The position numbers and the translations under genes were made by a program. This document shows positions 26,032 through 35,835 of a stretch of 49,651 nucleotides of DNA, in pieces. This stretch comes from an uncultured Synechococcus sp. (GTDB taxonomy: Bacteria > Cyanobacteriota > Cyanobacteriia > Phormidesmidales > Phormidesmidaceae): contig CALDSK010000081.1 of the NCBI GenBank assembly GCA_937911865.1, positions 1 through 49,651 of the forward strand, read 5' to 3'. Below the pieces are notes generated by a model. It was given only the letters and a program-made list of their open reading frames with translations. It was not told the DNA's origin and searched no databases. Position 1 is the stretch's first letter. Every line of letters starts with the position of its first letter.

Positions 26032-26095
26032 TAAGAGGAGTCCTATAAGAGGAGTCCTAAGAGAAGCGATAGGAGGCGCGATAAGAGAAGCGCTA
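26032..26095. repeat. purine-rich tandem repeat array
   Basis: TAAGAGGAGTCCTA occurs twice (26032-26045, 26046-26059), followed by three related 12-nt units (AGAGAAGCGATA, GGAGGCGCGATA, AGAGAAGCGCTA). It lies between the convergent YchJ and DUF4404 genes. Confidence 0.88.
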
Positions 26096-26104
26096 AAAAG
26101 CTCT

Positions 26105-26371
26105 TTAAACGCCCATGCTGCTCAGCGTGTTGAGTAAGCGAGAAAGGGTCTCGGTGACCTTTGGATGATCGCTCTCAAACTGTTCGATTAGCGCAGGCAG
26201 CGTCTGTAGGTTTGCGCTTTTATGCTCAGGGCTTTCTGGCTCTTTTAGCTGGCGTTCTACTGTTTCAATGAGGGCAACGAGCTTTTCTTTAACCGCCGCA
26301 TCAGGCGTCTCCAATTGAGCGATTTCAGTATGTAGCGCTGCTAAGGATTGATTGACGTCTTCTTTACTCAT
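26105..26371 (-). CDS. DUF4404-family small protein
   Basis: An 88-residue acidic, helical protein. SLAALHTEIAQLETPD at the start, ALIETVERQL in the middle and LPALIEQFESDHPKVTETLSRLLNTLSSMGV at the end resemble the DUF4404 family. No catalytic motif, signal peptide or membrane helix is visible. The function is unknown. Confidence 0.75.
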   Translation of the reverse strand: MSKEDVNQSLAALHTEIAQLETPDAAVKEKLVALIETVERQLKEPESPEHKSANLQTLPALIEQFESDHPKVTETLSRLLNTLSSMGV

Positions 26372-26625
26372 GGTATTAGCGTGAGGAGTATCAGCGTATC
26401 GGAGTGCCAGCGTTGGGATGTGCGCACCTTTGAGATGCCATGTTGTATCTAATTCATGTGCTATCTAACTTTATTCTAGAGTGCGCCGCGTCTTTCCTGA
26501 CACAGTGAAATGGTGTTGGGTGAAATTGTGTTTTTTGATACAAAATGAGTCTTGACTCTATTGATACTTTAAAAACTAAGGAAGACGCGCTGAAGCTTTT
26601 ACTATATTCTTAGCTACTAATCTCA
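26372..26625. other. intergenic region upstream of cyanophycinase
   Basis: A 254 bp AT-rich gap (329 bp if the second ATG of cphB is used). I searched for an NtcA box (GTA-N8-TAC) and did not find one. Confidence 0.4.
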
Positions 26626-27552
26626 ATGCTGCCTATTGAGATACTAAAAGAGTTGGGCGAGTTGTGGCGAAGGCCCTTAATAAATGTTGGGTATAGCTCT
26701 ATGCTGGAATTGAAATCACGTTTGGCTCAAAAGTCTATGGCAATTTCTACCCGGTACCCAGTGATAATCATTGGTGGGGCAGAAGACAAGACCAACGGCT
26801 GCGACATACTGAGGGCTTTTTTTGAAAGTGCCGGGGGTGAGCGCGCCACTATCGGCATCATTCCTTCTGCCTCTCGCGAGCCACAAATTGTCGGCGACAG
26901 GTACTACCAAATCTTTACAGGAATGGGTGCGGCGCGAGTCCAGGTTTTAGATATTCGCTACCGAGAAGAGTGCGATGAGTCTCGGTGGCATTCTGTTTTA
27001 AATGACTGTAGCGGTGTTTTTATCACTGGGGGCGATCAGCTCAGATTGAGAGATTTGCTGGGCGGTACTCGGGTGGTTGACATCATTAAAAACAGGGTGG
27101 CAGACGGTCAGCTGGTGATTGCTGGAACAAGCGCTGGCGCTGCCATTATGGGTATAGATATGATTGCGGGTGGCAGCAGCGGTGAGTCCCCCAATCCTGC
27201 GTTGGTAGACTTGACCAATGGATTAGGCTTTGTTCCTGAGTTGCTCGTCGATCAGCATTTTCACAATCGTAACCGGATGGCTCGCTTGCTAAGTGCGATC
27301 GCAGCTCACCCCAATCGTCTGGGTGTCGGTATTGATGAAGATACTTGCATTGCTCTCGCGGGCGACGGCACGTTTCAGGTGATGGGTAAAGGCACCATCA
27401 CCGTTGTTGATCCCGGTAGCCTAACGCATACCAACTACCCAGGCTCTGGGGAAGCATTTCCGCTCAGTCTTCACAACCTTAAGGTACATGTTTTGAAAAA
27501 AGGCGACTGTTACGATTACAAGAATCGGGCTGTTCTTCAGCTTCAGACCTAA
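26626..27552 (+). CDS. cphB: cyanophycinase
   Basis: A serine peptidase (S51) that cleaves cyanophycin to beta-Asp-Arg dipeptides. VIIIGGAEDK opens the conserved fold. IIPSASREP, FITGGDQLRL, the nucleophile elbow GTSAGAA (S169 in this numbering), GGSSGESPN, VDQHFHNRNRMARLL and GIDEDTC are all diagnostic. Three in-frame starts are possible: ATG 26626 (308 residues), 26701 (283) and 26737 (271). The last gives the length I recall for the Synechocystis enzyme; none has a strong ribosome-binding site. cphA follows after 212 bp on the same strand, the usual cyanobacterial order. Confidence 0.95.
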   Translation: MLPIEILKELGELWRRPLINVGYSSMLELKSRLAQKSMAISTRYPVIIIGGAEDKTNGCDILRAFFESAGGERATIGIIPSASREPQIVGDRYYQIFTGMGAARVQVLDIRYREECDESRWHSVLNDCSGVFITGGDQLRLRDLLGGTRVVDIIKNRVADGQLVIAGTSAGAAIMGIDMIAGGSSGESPNPALVDLTNGLGFVPELLVDQHFHNRNRMARLLSAIAAHPNRLGVGIDEDTCIALAGDGTFQVMGKGTITVVDPGSLTHTNYPGSGEAFPLSLHNLKVHVLKKGDCYDYKNRAVLQLQT

Positions 27553-27764
27553 GGCCGGATTCCTTCGCTAGCGGACAAGACGGGCCACCGGTTGTTGGCG
27601 CCTTTGCTGGCCTCTTTGTTTGCCCACTGTCCGATAGCGGCTACGTCTAGAGATATCGATTAATTTGCTGATGGTTTCCTTTCAAGCTTCCGCTTTTTGG
27701 TTGGAAGTAGATTTGAAAGTACGCCGATTTCTACCCACGCTTATCTGCCGCTTGTAACTAACCT

Positions 27765-30611
27765 ATGAAAGTACTCAAGACCCAGACTCTCCGCGGTCCC
27801 AACTATTGGAGTATCCGCTACGCCAAGCTAATCATCATCCGATTAGATTTAGAAGAGATGGCCGAGCGTCCTTCCAATACGATTGAGGGGTTTTACGACG
27901 GACTGGTCAGCGTATTGCCCAGCCTAGTAGAGCATTTTTGCTCTCCCGGTGTCAAAGGCGGTTTTTTGTCCCGTCTAAAAGAAGGCACTATGCTGGGTCA
28001 TATTATTGAACATGTCGCTCTAGAGTTACAGACCCTAGCTGGTATGCCTGTAGGGTTTGGTCGCACCCGTGAAACGGCGACGCCTGGTGTTTATCAGGTT
28101 GTTTTTCAATACGAAAATGAAGAAGCTGGCCGCTATGCCGGCAGGGCAGCCCTACGACTGTGTGAAAGCATTATTGAAACAGGCACCTATCCTGAACGTG
28201 AGCTTCAGCAAGACTTAGACGATCTCAATGAGCTTCGCGCCGCGGCGGCGCTTGGTCCGAGCACCGAAGCGCTGGTCCGGGCGGCCGAAGCGCGCCAAAT
28301 TCCCTGGTTGGCTCTGCCGGTTCGCAATCTGTTGCAGTTCGGCTACGGCGTTCACCAAAAGCGAATTCAGGCTTCGTTGACCTCTCACAGCAATATTTTA
28401 AGCGTGGAGCTTGCCTGTGATAAGGAAGGCACCAAACAGATGTTGGGCAATGCGGGCATCCCAGTCCCTAAAGGGAGTGTTGTCTACTCTTTGAGAGAGC
28501 TTGAAGATACTTTGGACTATTTGGGCGGATATCCGATTGTTGTCAAACCGCTAGATGGTAACCACGGTCGGGGTATCACCTTAGAAATTCGTAACTGGGA
28601 AGAAGCTGAAGCGGCCTATGACCGGGCTCGCCAGGTCTCTGACGGCGTGATTGTAGAGCATTACTACGAGGGCCGAGATCACCGGATTTTGGTGGTGAAC
28701 CACAAGGTCGTGGCGGTGGCAGAAAGAGTGCCAGCCCATGTGATTGGTAACGGCAAAGACACCATCGAAGCGCTGGTAGAAACAGAGAATCTTAACCCCA
28801 AGCGAGGCGAGGGACACGACAATATTCTGACGAAAATTCTGCTGGATAGAACCACCGATAAGCTGCTAGAAACTCAAGGCATGACGCTGAATACGGTGCT
28901 TGACGATGGAGAGATCTGCTATCTTCGCGAAACCGCAAACCTCAGTACGGGCGGAACGGCGGTCGATCGCACAGATAAAATTCATCCACAGACCATCTGG
29001 ATTGCCGAGCGCGCCTCTCGCTTAATTGGGCTAGATGTCGCTGGCATTGATGTGGTGACAACAGATATTTCTAAGACGCTTTCAGCCGCAGACGGCGTGA
29101 TTGTAGAAGTCAATGCTGCGCCTGGGCTACGAATGCATGTAGCGCCGAGTGAAGGCGTAGCCCGCAATGTTGCTGCGCCCATCATGGAGATGCTGATGCC
29201 CACAGATGCGCCCACACGTATTCCGATTGTGGCGATTTCGGGTACTAACGGCAAAACCACAACAACTCGGCTGACGGCGCACATTTTCCGTCAGGTGTAC
29301 AACACGGTAGGTTTTACAACCACTGACGGTATTTACATCGGTAATAACTTAGTCGAAAAAGGTGATACAACGGGCCCACAGAGCGCTCGGATGATTCTCG
29401 AAGATCCGACGGTTGATATGGCGGTGCTAGAGACCGCTCGGGGGGGACTATTGCGATCTGGTCTGGCCTTTGAACGGTCTGATGTTGGCATTGTCTTAAA
29501 CGTGGCGGCTGACCATTTGGGCATTGGCGATATTGATACGATCGATCAGCTCGCAAAGCTGAAGGCGGTCGTGGCTGAGGCTGTTCGCGATGACGGCTAC
29601 GCTGTGCTGAATGCCGACGATAAGCGCGTCGCGGCGATGGCCAAGCGGGTGCGGGCGAAGATTGCCTATTTCTCGATGGATCCGCAGAATCCTTTAGTGC
29701 GATCGCACCTAAAGCAGGGCGGTATCGCCGCCGTCTACGAAGAAGGCTACATTTCTATTCTTCAGCAGGACTGGCTCCACCGAATTGAGAAAGCCGAGCG
29801 CGTGCCGCTAACCATGGGCGGTCGGGCGCCCTTCATGATTGCCAACGCGCTAGCTGCCAGCCTAGCGGGCTTTGTTCAAGGCATCAAAATAGAACAAATT
29901 CGCCTAGCGCTGCGAACCTTCCAGCCATCTGCTAGCCAAATTCCTGGACGCATGAACCTCTTCAATATGGGGAACTATCACGTCTTGGTAGACTACGCTC
30001 ACAATCCCGCTGGCTACGAGGCCGTTGGCAGTTTTGTGAAGAACTGGCCAGGCCCTTCGATTGGCGTAGTCGGTACCCCTGGCGACCGGCGCGATCAAGA
30101 TATGGTAGCTTTGGGCGAACTCTGTGCGGGTATCTTTGATCAGGTTGTGATCAAAGAGGATGCAGATACGCGTGGCCGGGCTTCGGGTGAAGTTGCAGCG
30201 CTGATCGTAAAAGGCATTGCCAAAGTCGAAGCAGCTTCTGGAGAGACCTTCTCGTACGAAATTGAGCTAGATGAAGCTAAGGCCATTAACTGGGCACTAG
30301 ACAACGTACCTGATAATGGTTTGGTTGTTGTGCTGCCAGAGAGCGTTAGTGAAGCGATCTCTTTAATCTCTGCTAAGGGTCCCGTTTCTGAAGGCTTCTC
30401 TCCAGCGGCGGATGAGTCAACATCGGCGGAAACAAGCGTGGGTGCCTCTCATCGCTCGCCCAACAAAGCAATAGTCTTTCAGCCGGTAGGTAAAGCTCGC
30501 CAGTCGAATGACCAGTCAAGTAGCCAATCAGAAAGCGATTTGTCCAAGGTGATGACCGCTTCAGACTTGCAGTCTTTCAATGGCTCTCAGCCTTCTATCT
30601 CGAAAAAATAA
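27765..30611 (+). CDS. cphA: cyanophycin synthetase
   Basis: A 948-residue ATP-dependent enzyme adding Asp and Arg alternately to build multi-L-arginyl-poly-L-aspartate. The N-terminal domain (1-160) begins MKVLKTQTLRGPNYWS, as in CphA1. The ATP-grasp domain (about 210-480) has YPIVVKPLDGNHGRGI, VEHYYEGRDHRILVV and the metal-binding EVNAAPGLRMH. The Mur-ligase-like domain has the P-loop GTNGKTTTTR (493-502), LETARGGLLRSGL and DYAHNPAGYEA. The last 65 residues or so are Ser/Gln-rich and lie beyond the normal end near 875-900. The cyanophycinase gene is upstream and putA is downstream. Confidence 0.97.
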   Translation: MKVLKTQTLRGPNYWSIRYAKLIIIRLDLEEMAERPSNTIEGFYDGLVSVLPSLVEHFCSPGVKGGFLSRLKEGTMLGHIIEHVALELQTLAGMPVGFGRTRETATPGVYQVVFQYENEEAGRYAGRAALRLCESIIETGTYPERELQQDLDDLNELRAAAALGPSTEALVRAAEARQIPWLALPVRNLLQFGYGVHQKRIQASLTSHSNILSVELACDKEGTKQMLGNAGIPVPKGSVVYSLRELEDTLDYLGGYPIVVKPLDGNHGRGITLEIRNWEEAEAAYDRARQVSDGVIVEHYYEGRDHRILVVNHKVVAVAERVPAHVIGNGKDTIEALVETENLNPKRGEGHDNILTKILLDRTTDKLLETQGMTLNTVLDDGEICYLRETANLSTGGTAVDRTDKIHPQTIWIAERASRLIGLDVAGIDVVTTDISKTLSAADGVIVEVNAAPGLRMHVAPSEGVARNVAAPIMEMLMPTDAPTRIPIVAISGTNGKTTTTRLTAHIFRQVYNTVGFTTTDGIYIGNNLVEKGDTTGPQSARMILEDPTVDMAVLETARGGLLRSGLAFERSDVGIVLNVAADHLGIGDIDTIDQLAKLKAVVAEAVRDDGYAVLNADDKRVAAMAKRVRAKIAYFSMDPQNPLVRSHLKQGGIAAVYEEGYISILQQDWLHRIEKAERVPLTMGGRAPFMIANALAASLAGFVQGIKIEQIRLALRTFQPSASQIPGRMNLFNMGNYHVLVDYAHNPAGYEAVGSFVKNWPGPSIGVVGTPGDRRDQDMVALGELCAGIFDQVVIKEDADTRGRASGEVAALIVKGIAKVEAASGETFSYEIELDEAKAINWALDNVPDNGLVVVLPESVSEAISLISAKGPVSEGFSPAADESTSAETSVGASHRSPNKAIVFQPVGKARQSNDQSSSQSESDLSKVMTASDLQSFNGSQPSISKK

Positions 30612-30708
30612 ACCTGTAAAATCTGCTTAAAACAAGCTCACAAATGTATTGAAGTTGTCTAGTTTCGTGTTCTAGGTCCTGAGTGTCTAGAAGCGGTAGG
30701 AGATTTTG

Positions 30709-33700
30709 ATGGTTGCCAATGCCTCTCGCCCGGTCGTTAGTTCGTCATCCGATGCGGCTAGCCGATTAGCTAAGTATGAAGAGAAAACGCAGCTGATCGC
30801 GCGCCAGCTGCTAGCCGATAGTCAGGGTAAGCGATCGCTCTTCTCCAAGATGCGCGATCAGCTGCGCTGGGACGACAAGCTACTCGCTTGGACCATGGAT
30901 AACCCTGGCCTGCGGGTACAGATGTTTCGTTTGATTGACTGTCTGCCTGCGCTGACTAACAAGACCGAAATTGCTAGCCACTTTCAAGAATATTTAGGCG
31001 ATGACAGCGTTGAGCTACCACAAGCCCTAAAAGGACTGCTGAATTTTGCCGATCCAAGCTCTATGCCTGCGCAGGTCGCGGCCACAACGCTTTCAACCGC
31101 AGTGGAAACGCTGGCTCGAAAATACATTGCAGGCGAAAACATTAAGCAGGCGCTAAAGAGTATTGAGCAGCTGCGCAAGCAGTCGATGGCCTTCACCATG
31201 GATTTACTCGGTGAGGCGGTCGTTACCGAAAAAGAGGCTGAAGCCTATCTCAACCAGTATCTGGACCTGATGGCTCAGCTGACAGAGGCCGCTCAGCGCT
31301 GGTCGAAAGTAGATAGCGTCGATACTGCTGAGGGTAAGCCGCTTGCTAAGGTTCAGGTATCGGTGAAGCTAACGGCCTTTTACTCGCAGTTTGACGCGCT
31401 AGATGTAGAAGGTTCAGAAGCGAAAGTGGGTGAGCATATTCGAACCCTGCTCAGACGGGCCGAAGAACTCGGTGTCGCTGTTCACTTCGATATGGAGCAG
31501 TACCGCTACAAGGATGCGACCTTAGCTGCACTCAAAAAGCTGCTAATGGAAGACGAATTTAGATCGCGCTCTGACATTGGCGTGACGCTTCAAGCCTACT
31601 TGCGCGATAGCTATCAAGACCTAGAGGGCGTGATTGAGTGGGCGAAAGAGCGCGGAACACCTGTGACCGTGCGCCTAGTCAAGGGCGCCTACTGGGATCA
31701 GGAAACGATTACGTCCCGGCAGAACCATTGGCCGACGCCAGTTTACAATCACAAGTCTTCAACCGATGCCAACTTTGAGCGCATGACGCAGCGGCTATTG
31801 GAGAGTTATGAGCATGTATACGCGGCGATTGGTAGCCACAATGTGCGATCGCAAGCCCTCGCTATGGCCATCACCCAAACCCTAGATATTCCTGCTCGCA
31901 ACGTAGAGTTTCAGGTGCTCTATGGCATGGCCGATAACCTGGCGACGGCTCTGGTAAAACAAGGGCACAGAGTTCGTGTGTACTGCCCTTACGGTGCGCT
32001 GATTCCGGGGATGGCCTATCTGATTCGCCGCCTGTTAGAGAACACGGCGAACAGCTCATTTTTGCGTCAGAGCTTGGAAGATAAACCGGCAGATGAGCTG
32101 CTGGCAGTGCCGGAATGGGGAGAGGGCGATCGCGATGAAGATACCGTGACGCCACTGCCGATTGCCGTTGTGAAAGATGGCGTCACCCGAATTAATCTAG
32201 CCCCAGATACAGACTATGCCTTAGCGCCAGAAAGACTCTCGGCAACGGCCGCGCTAGAGACAGTCAAGCAACAGCTGGGTAAGACCTACCAGCCTTTGAT
32301 CAACGGCGAATTCGTCAAAACAGAGACGACGGTTCAGTCTTTGAATCCTTCTCGTCCGGCGCAGCTGGTGGGGACGGTGGGACAAATTAGCGTGGATCAG
32401 GCAGATAGTGCGATCGCCGCTGCCAAAGCCGCATTTGAAACCTGGAAACGTACCCCAGTTCGAGCGCGCGCAGCCATTATCAGCAAAGCCGCTGACCTGC
32501 TAGAAGAACGCCGCCATGAGCTGAACGCCTGGATGGTGTTTGAGGGCGGTAAGCCCCTGCATCAGGCAGATGCAGAAGTCTCAGAAGCCGCCGACTTTTG
32601 CCGCTACTACGCCGATGAAATGGAGCGCTTGGATAATGAAATTGTCTACGACGTTGCTGGCGAAAACGACCGCTACTTCTACCGGCCCAAAGGTCTTGTT
32701 CTGGTGATCTCTCCCTGGAATTTTCCGCTGGCTATTCCGACCGGTATGACCGTCGCCGCGCTCGTCACTGGCAACTGCGCCTTGCTCAAGCCTGCGGCGC
32801 TGACCTCTGTAATTGCTGCCAAGCTTACCGAAATCTTTATTGACGCCGGTATTCCAGAAGGTGTTTTTCAGTACGTGCCCGGCAGCGGTTCTACCGTGGG
32901 CTCGCACATGGTAAAACATCCAGATATCAACATGATTGTGTTCACTGGTTCTCAGGAAGTCGGCTGCCAAATCTATGCAGATGCTGCCGTCTTAAGACCT
33001 AGGCAAAAGCACCTGAAGCGCGTGATTGCTGAAATGGGCGGCAAGAACGCCATTATCGTCGATGAAAGTTCAGACCTCGATCAGGCTGTTCAGGGCGTGG
33101 TTTATTCTGCCTTTGGCTACAGCGGCCAAAAGTGTTCTGCCTGCTCTCGGGTAATTGTGATGGCTGCTATTTACGAGACTTTTGTGGCTCGCTTAATCGA
33201 AGCAACAAAGTCTCTAAACGTGGGAGATGCCGTTGAACCTAGCACTACAGTAGGCCCAGTGATTGATGCTTCCGCTCAACAGAAGATTCGCGAATACATT
33301 GAAACAGGCAAGGCGGAAGCCACCTTGGCCTTAGAGCTACCTTCCCCTGAACCCGGTTACTTTGTCGGTCCTGTCATCTTCACCGATGTTGACCCGCAAT
33401 CGACTATCGCTCAAGAAGAGATTTTTGGCCCGGTGCTTTCTGTCATCAAAGCCGATACCTTTGATGACGCTCTCGAAATAGCGAACGGTACTAACTTTGC
33501 ACTCACAGGCGGCCTTAACTCGCGCACCCCATCCCACATCGATCGCGCCTATGCTGATTTTGAAGTAGGCAACCTCTACATTAACCGCACCATTACCGGT
33601 GCTATCGTTGCTCGCCAGCCCTTCGGTGGCTTCAAACTCTCCGGCGTCGGCTCCAAAGCAGGTGGCCCTGACTATTTGCTCCAATTCCTCGACCCACGCA

Positions 33701-33759
33701 CTGTAACTGAAAACGTTCAACGCCAAGGGTTTGCACCGATTGAAGGGGTGGACTCGTAA
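30709..33759 (+). CDS. putA: bifunctional proline dehydrogenase / L-glutamate gamma-semialdehyde dehydrogenase
   Basis: The protein has 1016 residues from the ATG at 30709, behind GGTAGGAG; a TTG one codon earlier is unlikely. The N-terminal half is a proline dehydrogenase barrel with VSVKLTAFYSQF, FDMEQYRYKD, TLQAYLRDSY, RLVKGAYWDQE and an RRLLENTANSSF-type end. The second half is an aldehyde dehydrogenase with VISPWNFPLAIPTGM, FTGSQEVG, EMGGKNAIIVD and catalytic C809 in SGQKCSACSR. There is no N-terminal ribbon-helix-helix domain, so it should not be a transcriptional repressor. It converts proline to glutamate. Its place behind cphB-cphA fits catabolism of cyanophycin-derived arginine through proline. 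Confidence 0.95.
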   Translation: MVANASRPVVSSSSDAASRLAKYEEKTQLIARQLLADSQGKRSLFSKMRDQLRWDDKLLAWTMDNPGLRVQMFRLIDCLPALTNKTEIASHFQEYLGDDSVELPQALKGLLNFADPSSMPAQVAATTLSTAVETLARKYIAGENIKQALKSIEQLRKQSMAFTMDLLGEAVVTEKEAEAYLNQYLDLMAQLTEAAQRWSKVDSVDTAEGKPLAKVQVSVKLTAFYSQFDALDVEGSEAKVGEHIRTLLRRAEELGVAVHFDMEQYRYKDATLAALKKLLMEDEFRSRSDIGVTLQAYLRDSYQDLEGVIEWAKERGTPVTVRLVKGAYWDQETITSRQNHWPTPVYNHKSSTDANFERMTQRLLESYEHVYAAIGSHNVRSQALAMAITQTLDIPARNVEFQVLYGMADNLATALVKQGHRVRVYCPYGALIPGMAYLIRRLLENTANSSFLRQSLEDKPADELLAVPEWGEGDRDEDTVTPLPIAVVKDGVTRINLAPDTDYALAPERLSATAALETVKQQLGKTYQPLINGEFVKTETTVQSLNPSRPAQLVGTVGQISVDQADSAIAAAKAAFETWKRTPVRARAAIISKAADLLEERRHELNAWMVFEGGKPLHQADAEVSEAADFCRYYADEMERLDNEIVYDVAGENDRYFYRPKGLVLVISPWNFPLAIPTGMTVAALVTGNCALLKPAALTSVIAAKLTEIFIDAGIPEGVFQYVPGSGSTVGSHMVKHPDINMIVFTGSQEVGCQIYADAAVLRPRQKHLKRVIAEMGGKNAIIVDESSDLDQAVQGVVYSAFGYSGQKCSACSRVIVMAAIYETFVARLIEATKSLNVGDAVEPSTTVGPVIDASAQQKIREYIETGKAEATLALELPSPEPGYFVGPVIFTDVDPQSTIAQEEIFGPVLSVIKADTFDDALEIANGTNFALTGGLNSRTPSHIDRAYADFEVGNLYINRTITGAIVARQPFGGFKLSGVGSKAGGPDYLLQFLDPRTVTENVQRQGFAPIEGVDS

Positions 33760-33807
33760 GCGGACGAGTTACACTGGTACGAAGCGTCCTTAGCAGAGGC
33801 CCATAGC

Positions 33808-34542
33808 ATGACTTCCTCCGCTGTTGAACCCACCAACTCAGTCCTTAAAGAGGCGCAGGTCAACGGTGTTGTGTTTCCGCCTGGCGATCTTTACAGCGAT
33901 GAACCGCAATTGGAAACGTATCTTCACTTGCAGCAGATGGTGCTGCTCTTAAACTGTCTTGACTGGCTTTGGAAAGATCGTACTGATTACTTTTCTGCCG
34001 GTAATTTGACAGTTTATTACAGTCCGCGTCAGCGAAAATCCGAGGATTTTAGAGGCCCGGATTTCTTTGTTGTCTTGGACACTGAAAAGCGACCCCGTAA
34101 AAGCTGGGTCGTTTGGGAAGAGGACGGTAAGTATCCCAACATTATTATCGAGCTGCTTTCTACTTCAACCGCGAAGACAGACCGAGGCCTGAAAAAGCAG
34201 CTGTATCAAGACAGCTTTCGTACGCCCGATTACTTTTGGTTTGATCCAGATTCGCTAGAATTTGAGGGCTTTCATCTGGTAGATGGCACATACGAAGCGC
34301 TGGTGCCCAACCCTGAAGGCCATTTGTGGAGTCAGCAGCTGGGTTTATACCTGGGCGTGTACGAGCAAGCACTTCGATTTTTTACCCCTGATGGGGCATT
34401 AGTGCCTTCAACGAATGAACTGGCCGCGTCAGCTCAGCAGCAGGTGAAGTCAGTTCAGCAGCAAGTGGAATTAGAGCGTCAGCAGAAGGAAAAACTAGCG
34501 GCCAAACTTCGTGAGCTGGGCGTTGACCCAAATGCGCTGTAG
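33808..34542 (+). CDS. Uma2-family (DUF820) putative endonuclease
   Basis: The protein has 244 residues. The PD-(D/E)xK-like core has GPDFFVVLD, YPNIIIELLSTSTAKTDRGLKKQLYQ and PDYFWFDPDSLEFEGFHL. The acidic residues in GPDFFVVLD and IIIELLS are the expected metal ligands. A Gln-rich coiled coil ends in RELGVDPNAL, as in many cyanobacterial members. The family is very common in cyanobacteria and its real function is unclear. It lies 49 bp after putA and could be read through from it. Confidence 0.88.
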   Translation: MTSSAVEPTNSVLKEAQVNGVVFPPGDLYSDEPQLETYLHLQQMVLLLNCLDWLWKDRTDYFSAGNLTVYYSPRQRKSEDFRGPDFFVVLDTEKRPRKSWVVWEEDGKYPNIIIELLSTSTAKTDRGLKKQLYQDSFRTPDYFWFDPDSLEFEGFHLVDGTYEALVPNPEGHLWSQQLGLYLGVYEQALRFFTPDGALVPSTNELAASAQQQVKSVQQQVELERQQKEKLAAKLRELGVDPNAL

Positions 34543-34556
34543 CGCGGCTGTCGTGT

Positions 34557-35378
34557 TTAAAGGTCAAAGTTGGGATGAGAGAACTGATAGCCTGTTCCTT
34601 TGATTTTGGCGTTGGAAACGCGGACGTTTTTTCGAGTGCTAGGTTGACCCTCGTCCCACTGAACAGAGGCTAGATTGTAGTGATCGCACACCCGCGCAAT
34701 CAGCTCTCTTACCGTTGGCACCTCTTCTTGCACCAGATTGTAGAGTCCTGCTAACTGTTTCTCCCTTGCCCAATCGATGCCCCCAACAATGTCACTGAGG
34801 TGTACCCAGTTAGTTCCCTCTTCGCCTTTTCCGGGTCTGGTCGTACCTGCGGCCCGGCTGTAGATTTTCTCTAACGTTCTGCCGGGGCCATAGATGCCGC
34901 CCAAACGTAAAACGCAAACTTTTTGTTGCGGTGTCGTTGCCGCTAGTAGGGTTTCTTCCGTTTGTTCAATAATTTTTCCATTGTCTGTAATCGGCATGGG
35001 GGGCATCATTTCGGTGACCCAAGCGCCGTTGTGCTCACCATAGACTGAGCAGCTGCTGGTGTAAATTAGCTGCTCTACAGGCGTATTGGGTAGCACCCGC
35101 GCGATGGTCTCGGCCGTTTTAAGATAGGTATCTGCATAGCTAGCGCCCCGTTTAGAGGCAACGCAAAGCAGTACTATCTGCCGATCGCTTAGCGCGTGCT
35201 GTAACTTGTCGACATCTGTGCCTGTAAGGACTTCGACTTTGCTGGCGATCGCACTTAGCGCTTCCACCCGCTCCTCTTGGGTTGTGGTTACCAGCACATC
35301 TAGTCCCTGCGTTTGCCAATGCTTTGCGATCGCGCTCCCTACATAGCCGCAGCCAATAATGGCAGCTTTCGTATCCAT
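34557..35378 (-). CDS. NAD-dependent epimerase/dehydratase-like (SDR) protein
   Basis: A 273-residue Rossmann-fold protein. The dinucleotide loop is AIIGCGYVGSAIAKHW (GxGxxG). YTSSCSVYGEHNG holds the SDR Ser/Tyr region, but the canonical YxxxK is not clearly present, so catalysis is uncertain. VLRLGGIYGPGR, NWVHLSDIVGGIDWA and GLYNLVQEEVPT fit the YeeZ-like NAD(P)-binding branch. The substrate is unknown. Convergent with Uma2 and divergent from the VOC gene. Confidence 0.83.
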   Translation of the reverse strand: MDTKAAIIGCGYVGSAIAKHWQTQGLDVLVTTTQEERVEALSAIASKVEVLTGTDVDKLQHALSDRQIVLLCVASKRGASYADTYLKTAETIARVLPNTPVEQLIYTSSCSVYGEHNGAWVTEMMPPMPITDNGKIIEQTEETLLAATTPQQKVCVLRLGGIYGPGRTLEKIYSRAAGTTRPGKGEEGTNWVHLSDIVGGIDWAREKQLAGLYNLVQEEVPTVRELIARVCDHYNLASVQWDEGQPSTRKNVRVSNAKIKGTGYQFSHPNFDL

Positions 35379-35451
35379 ATTCTTACCTGTGTATATCTAG
35401 TCTGTGTGCCTACGACTGTTTACTGACAACGTTTGTTTACTCTAGTGTCCT

Positions 35452-35832
35452 ATGATCCGTGCTATTCACCACGTTGCCATTATCTGCTCTGATTACCCCC
35501 GATCTAAAACCATTTACACCGAAACTTTGGGCTTCAGAATCATTGAAGAAACCTACAGAGCTGCTCGTGACTCTTATAAGCTCGATCTCCAGGTGGGGAC
35601 TACCCAAATAGAACTATTCTCTTTCCCAGAGGCACCTGCTAGACCCAGCTACCCAGAAGCTCGCGGGCTGCGTCACCTGGCTTTTACTGTGGATGACATT
35701 GTAGCCAAAGTTGCTGAGCTGAATGCCTGTGGGGTTGAAACCGAACCGATTCGCACAGATGAGCTTACCGGAAAGCGATTTACCTTTTTCCAAGATCCAG
35801 ACGGATTACCTTTAGAGCTGTATGAAATGTAA
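35452..35832 (+). CDS. VOC-family (glyoxalase I-like) protein
   Basis: A 126-residue single-domain protein. IHHVAIICSDYPRSKTIYTETLGFRII, IELFSFPEAPARPSYPEA, GLRHLAFTVDDI and FFQDPDGLPLELYEM give the paired beta-alpha-beta modules of the vicinal oxygen chelate fold. Metal-ligand candidates are His in IHHVA, Glu in IELFS, His in LRHLAF and Glu in LELYE. The substrate is unknown; it resembles the SMU.1112c/GloA2 type. It ends 3 bp before the convergent HD gene. Confidence 0.87.
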   Translation: MIRAIHHVAIICSDYPRSKTIYTETLGFRIIEETYRAARDSYKLDLQVGTTQIELFSFPEAPARPSYPEARGLRHLAFTVDDIVAKVAELNACGVETEPIRTDELTGKRFTFFQDPDGLPLELYEM

Positions 35833-35835
35833 TGC

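Noticed and set aside
27707..27722. Possible NtcA box upstream of cphA
   Set aside because: The spacing is GTA-N10-TAC, not the required GTA-N8-TAC.
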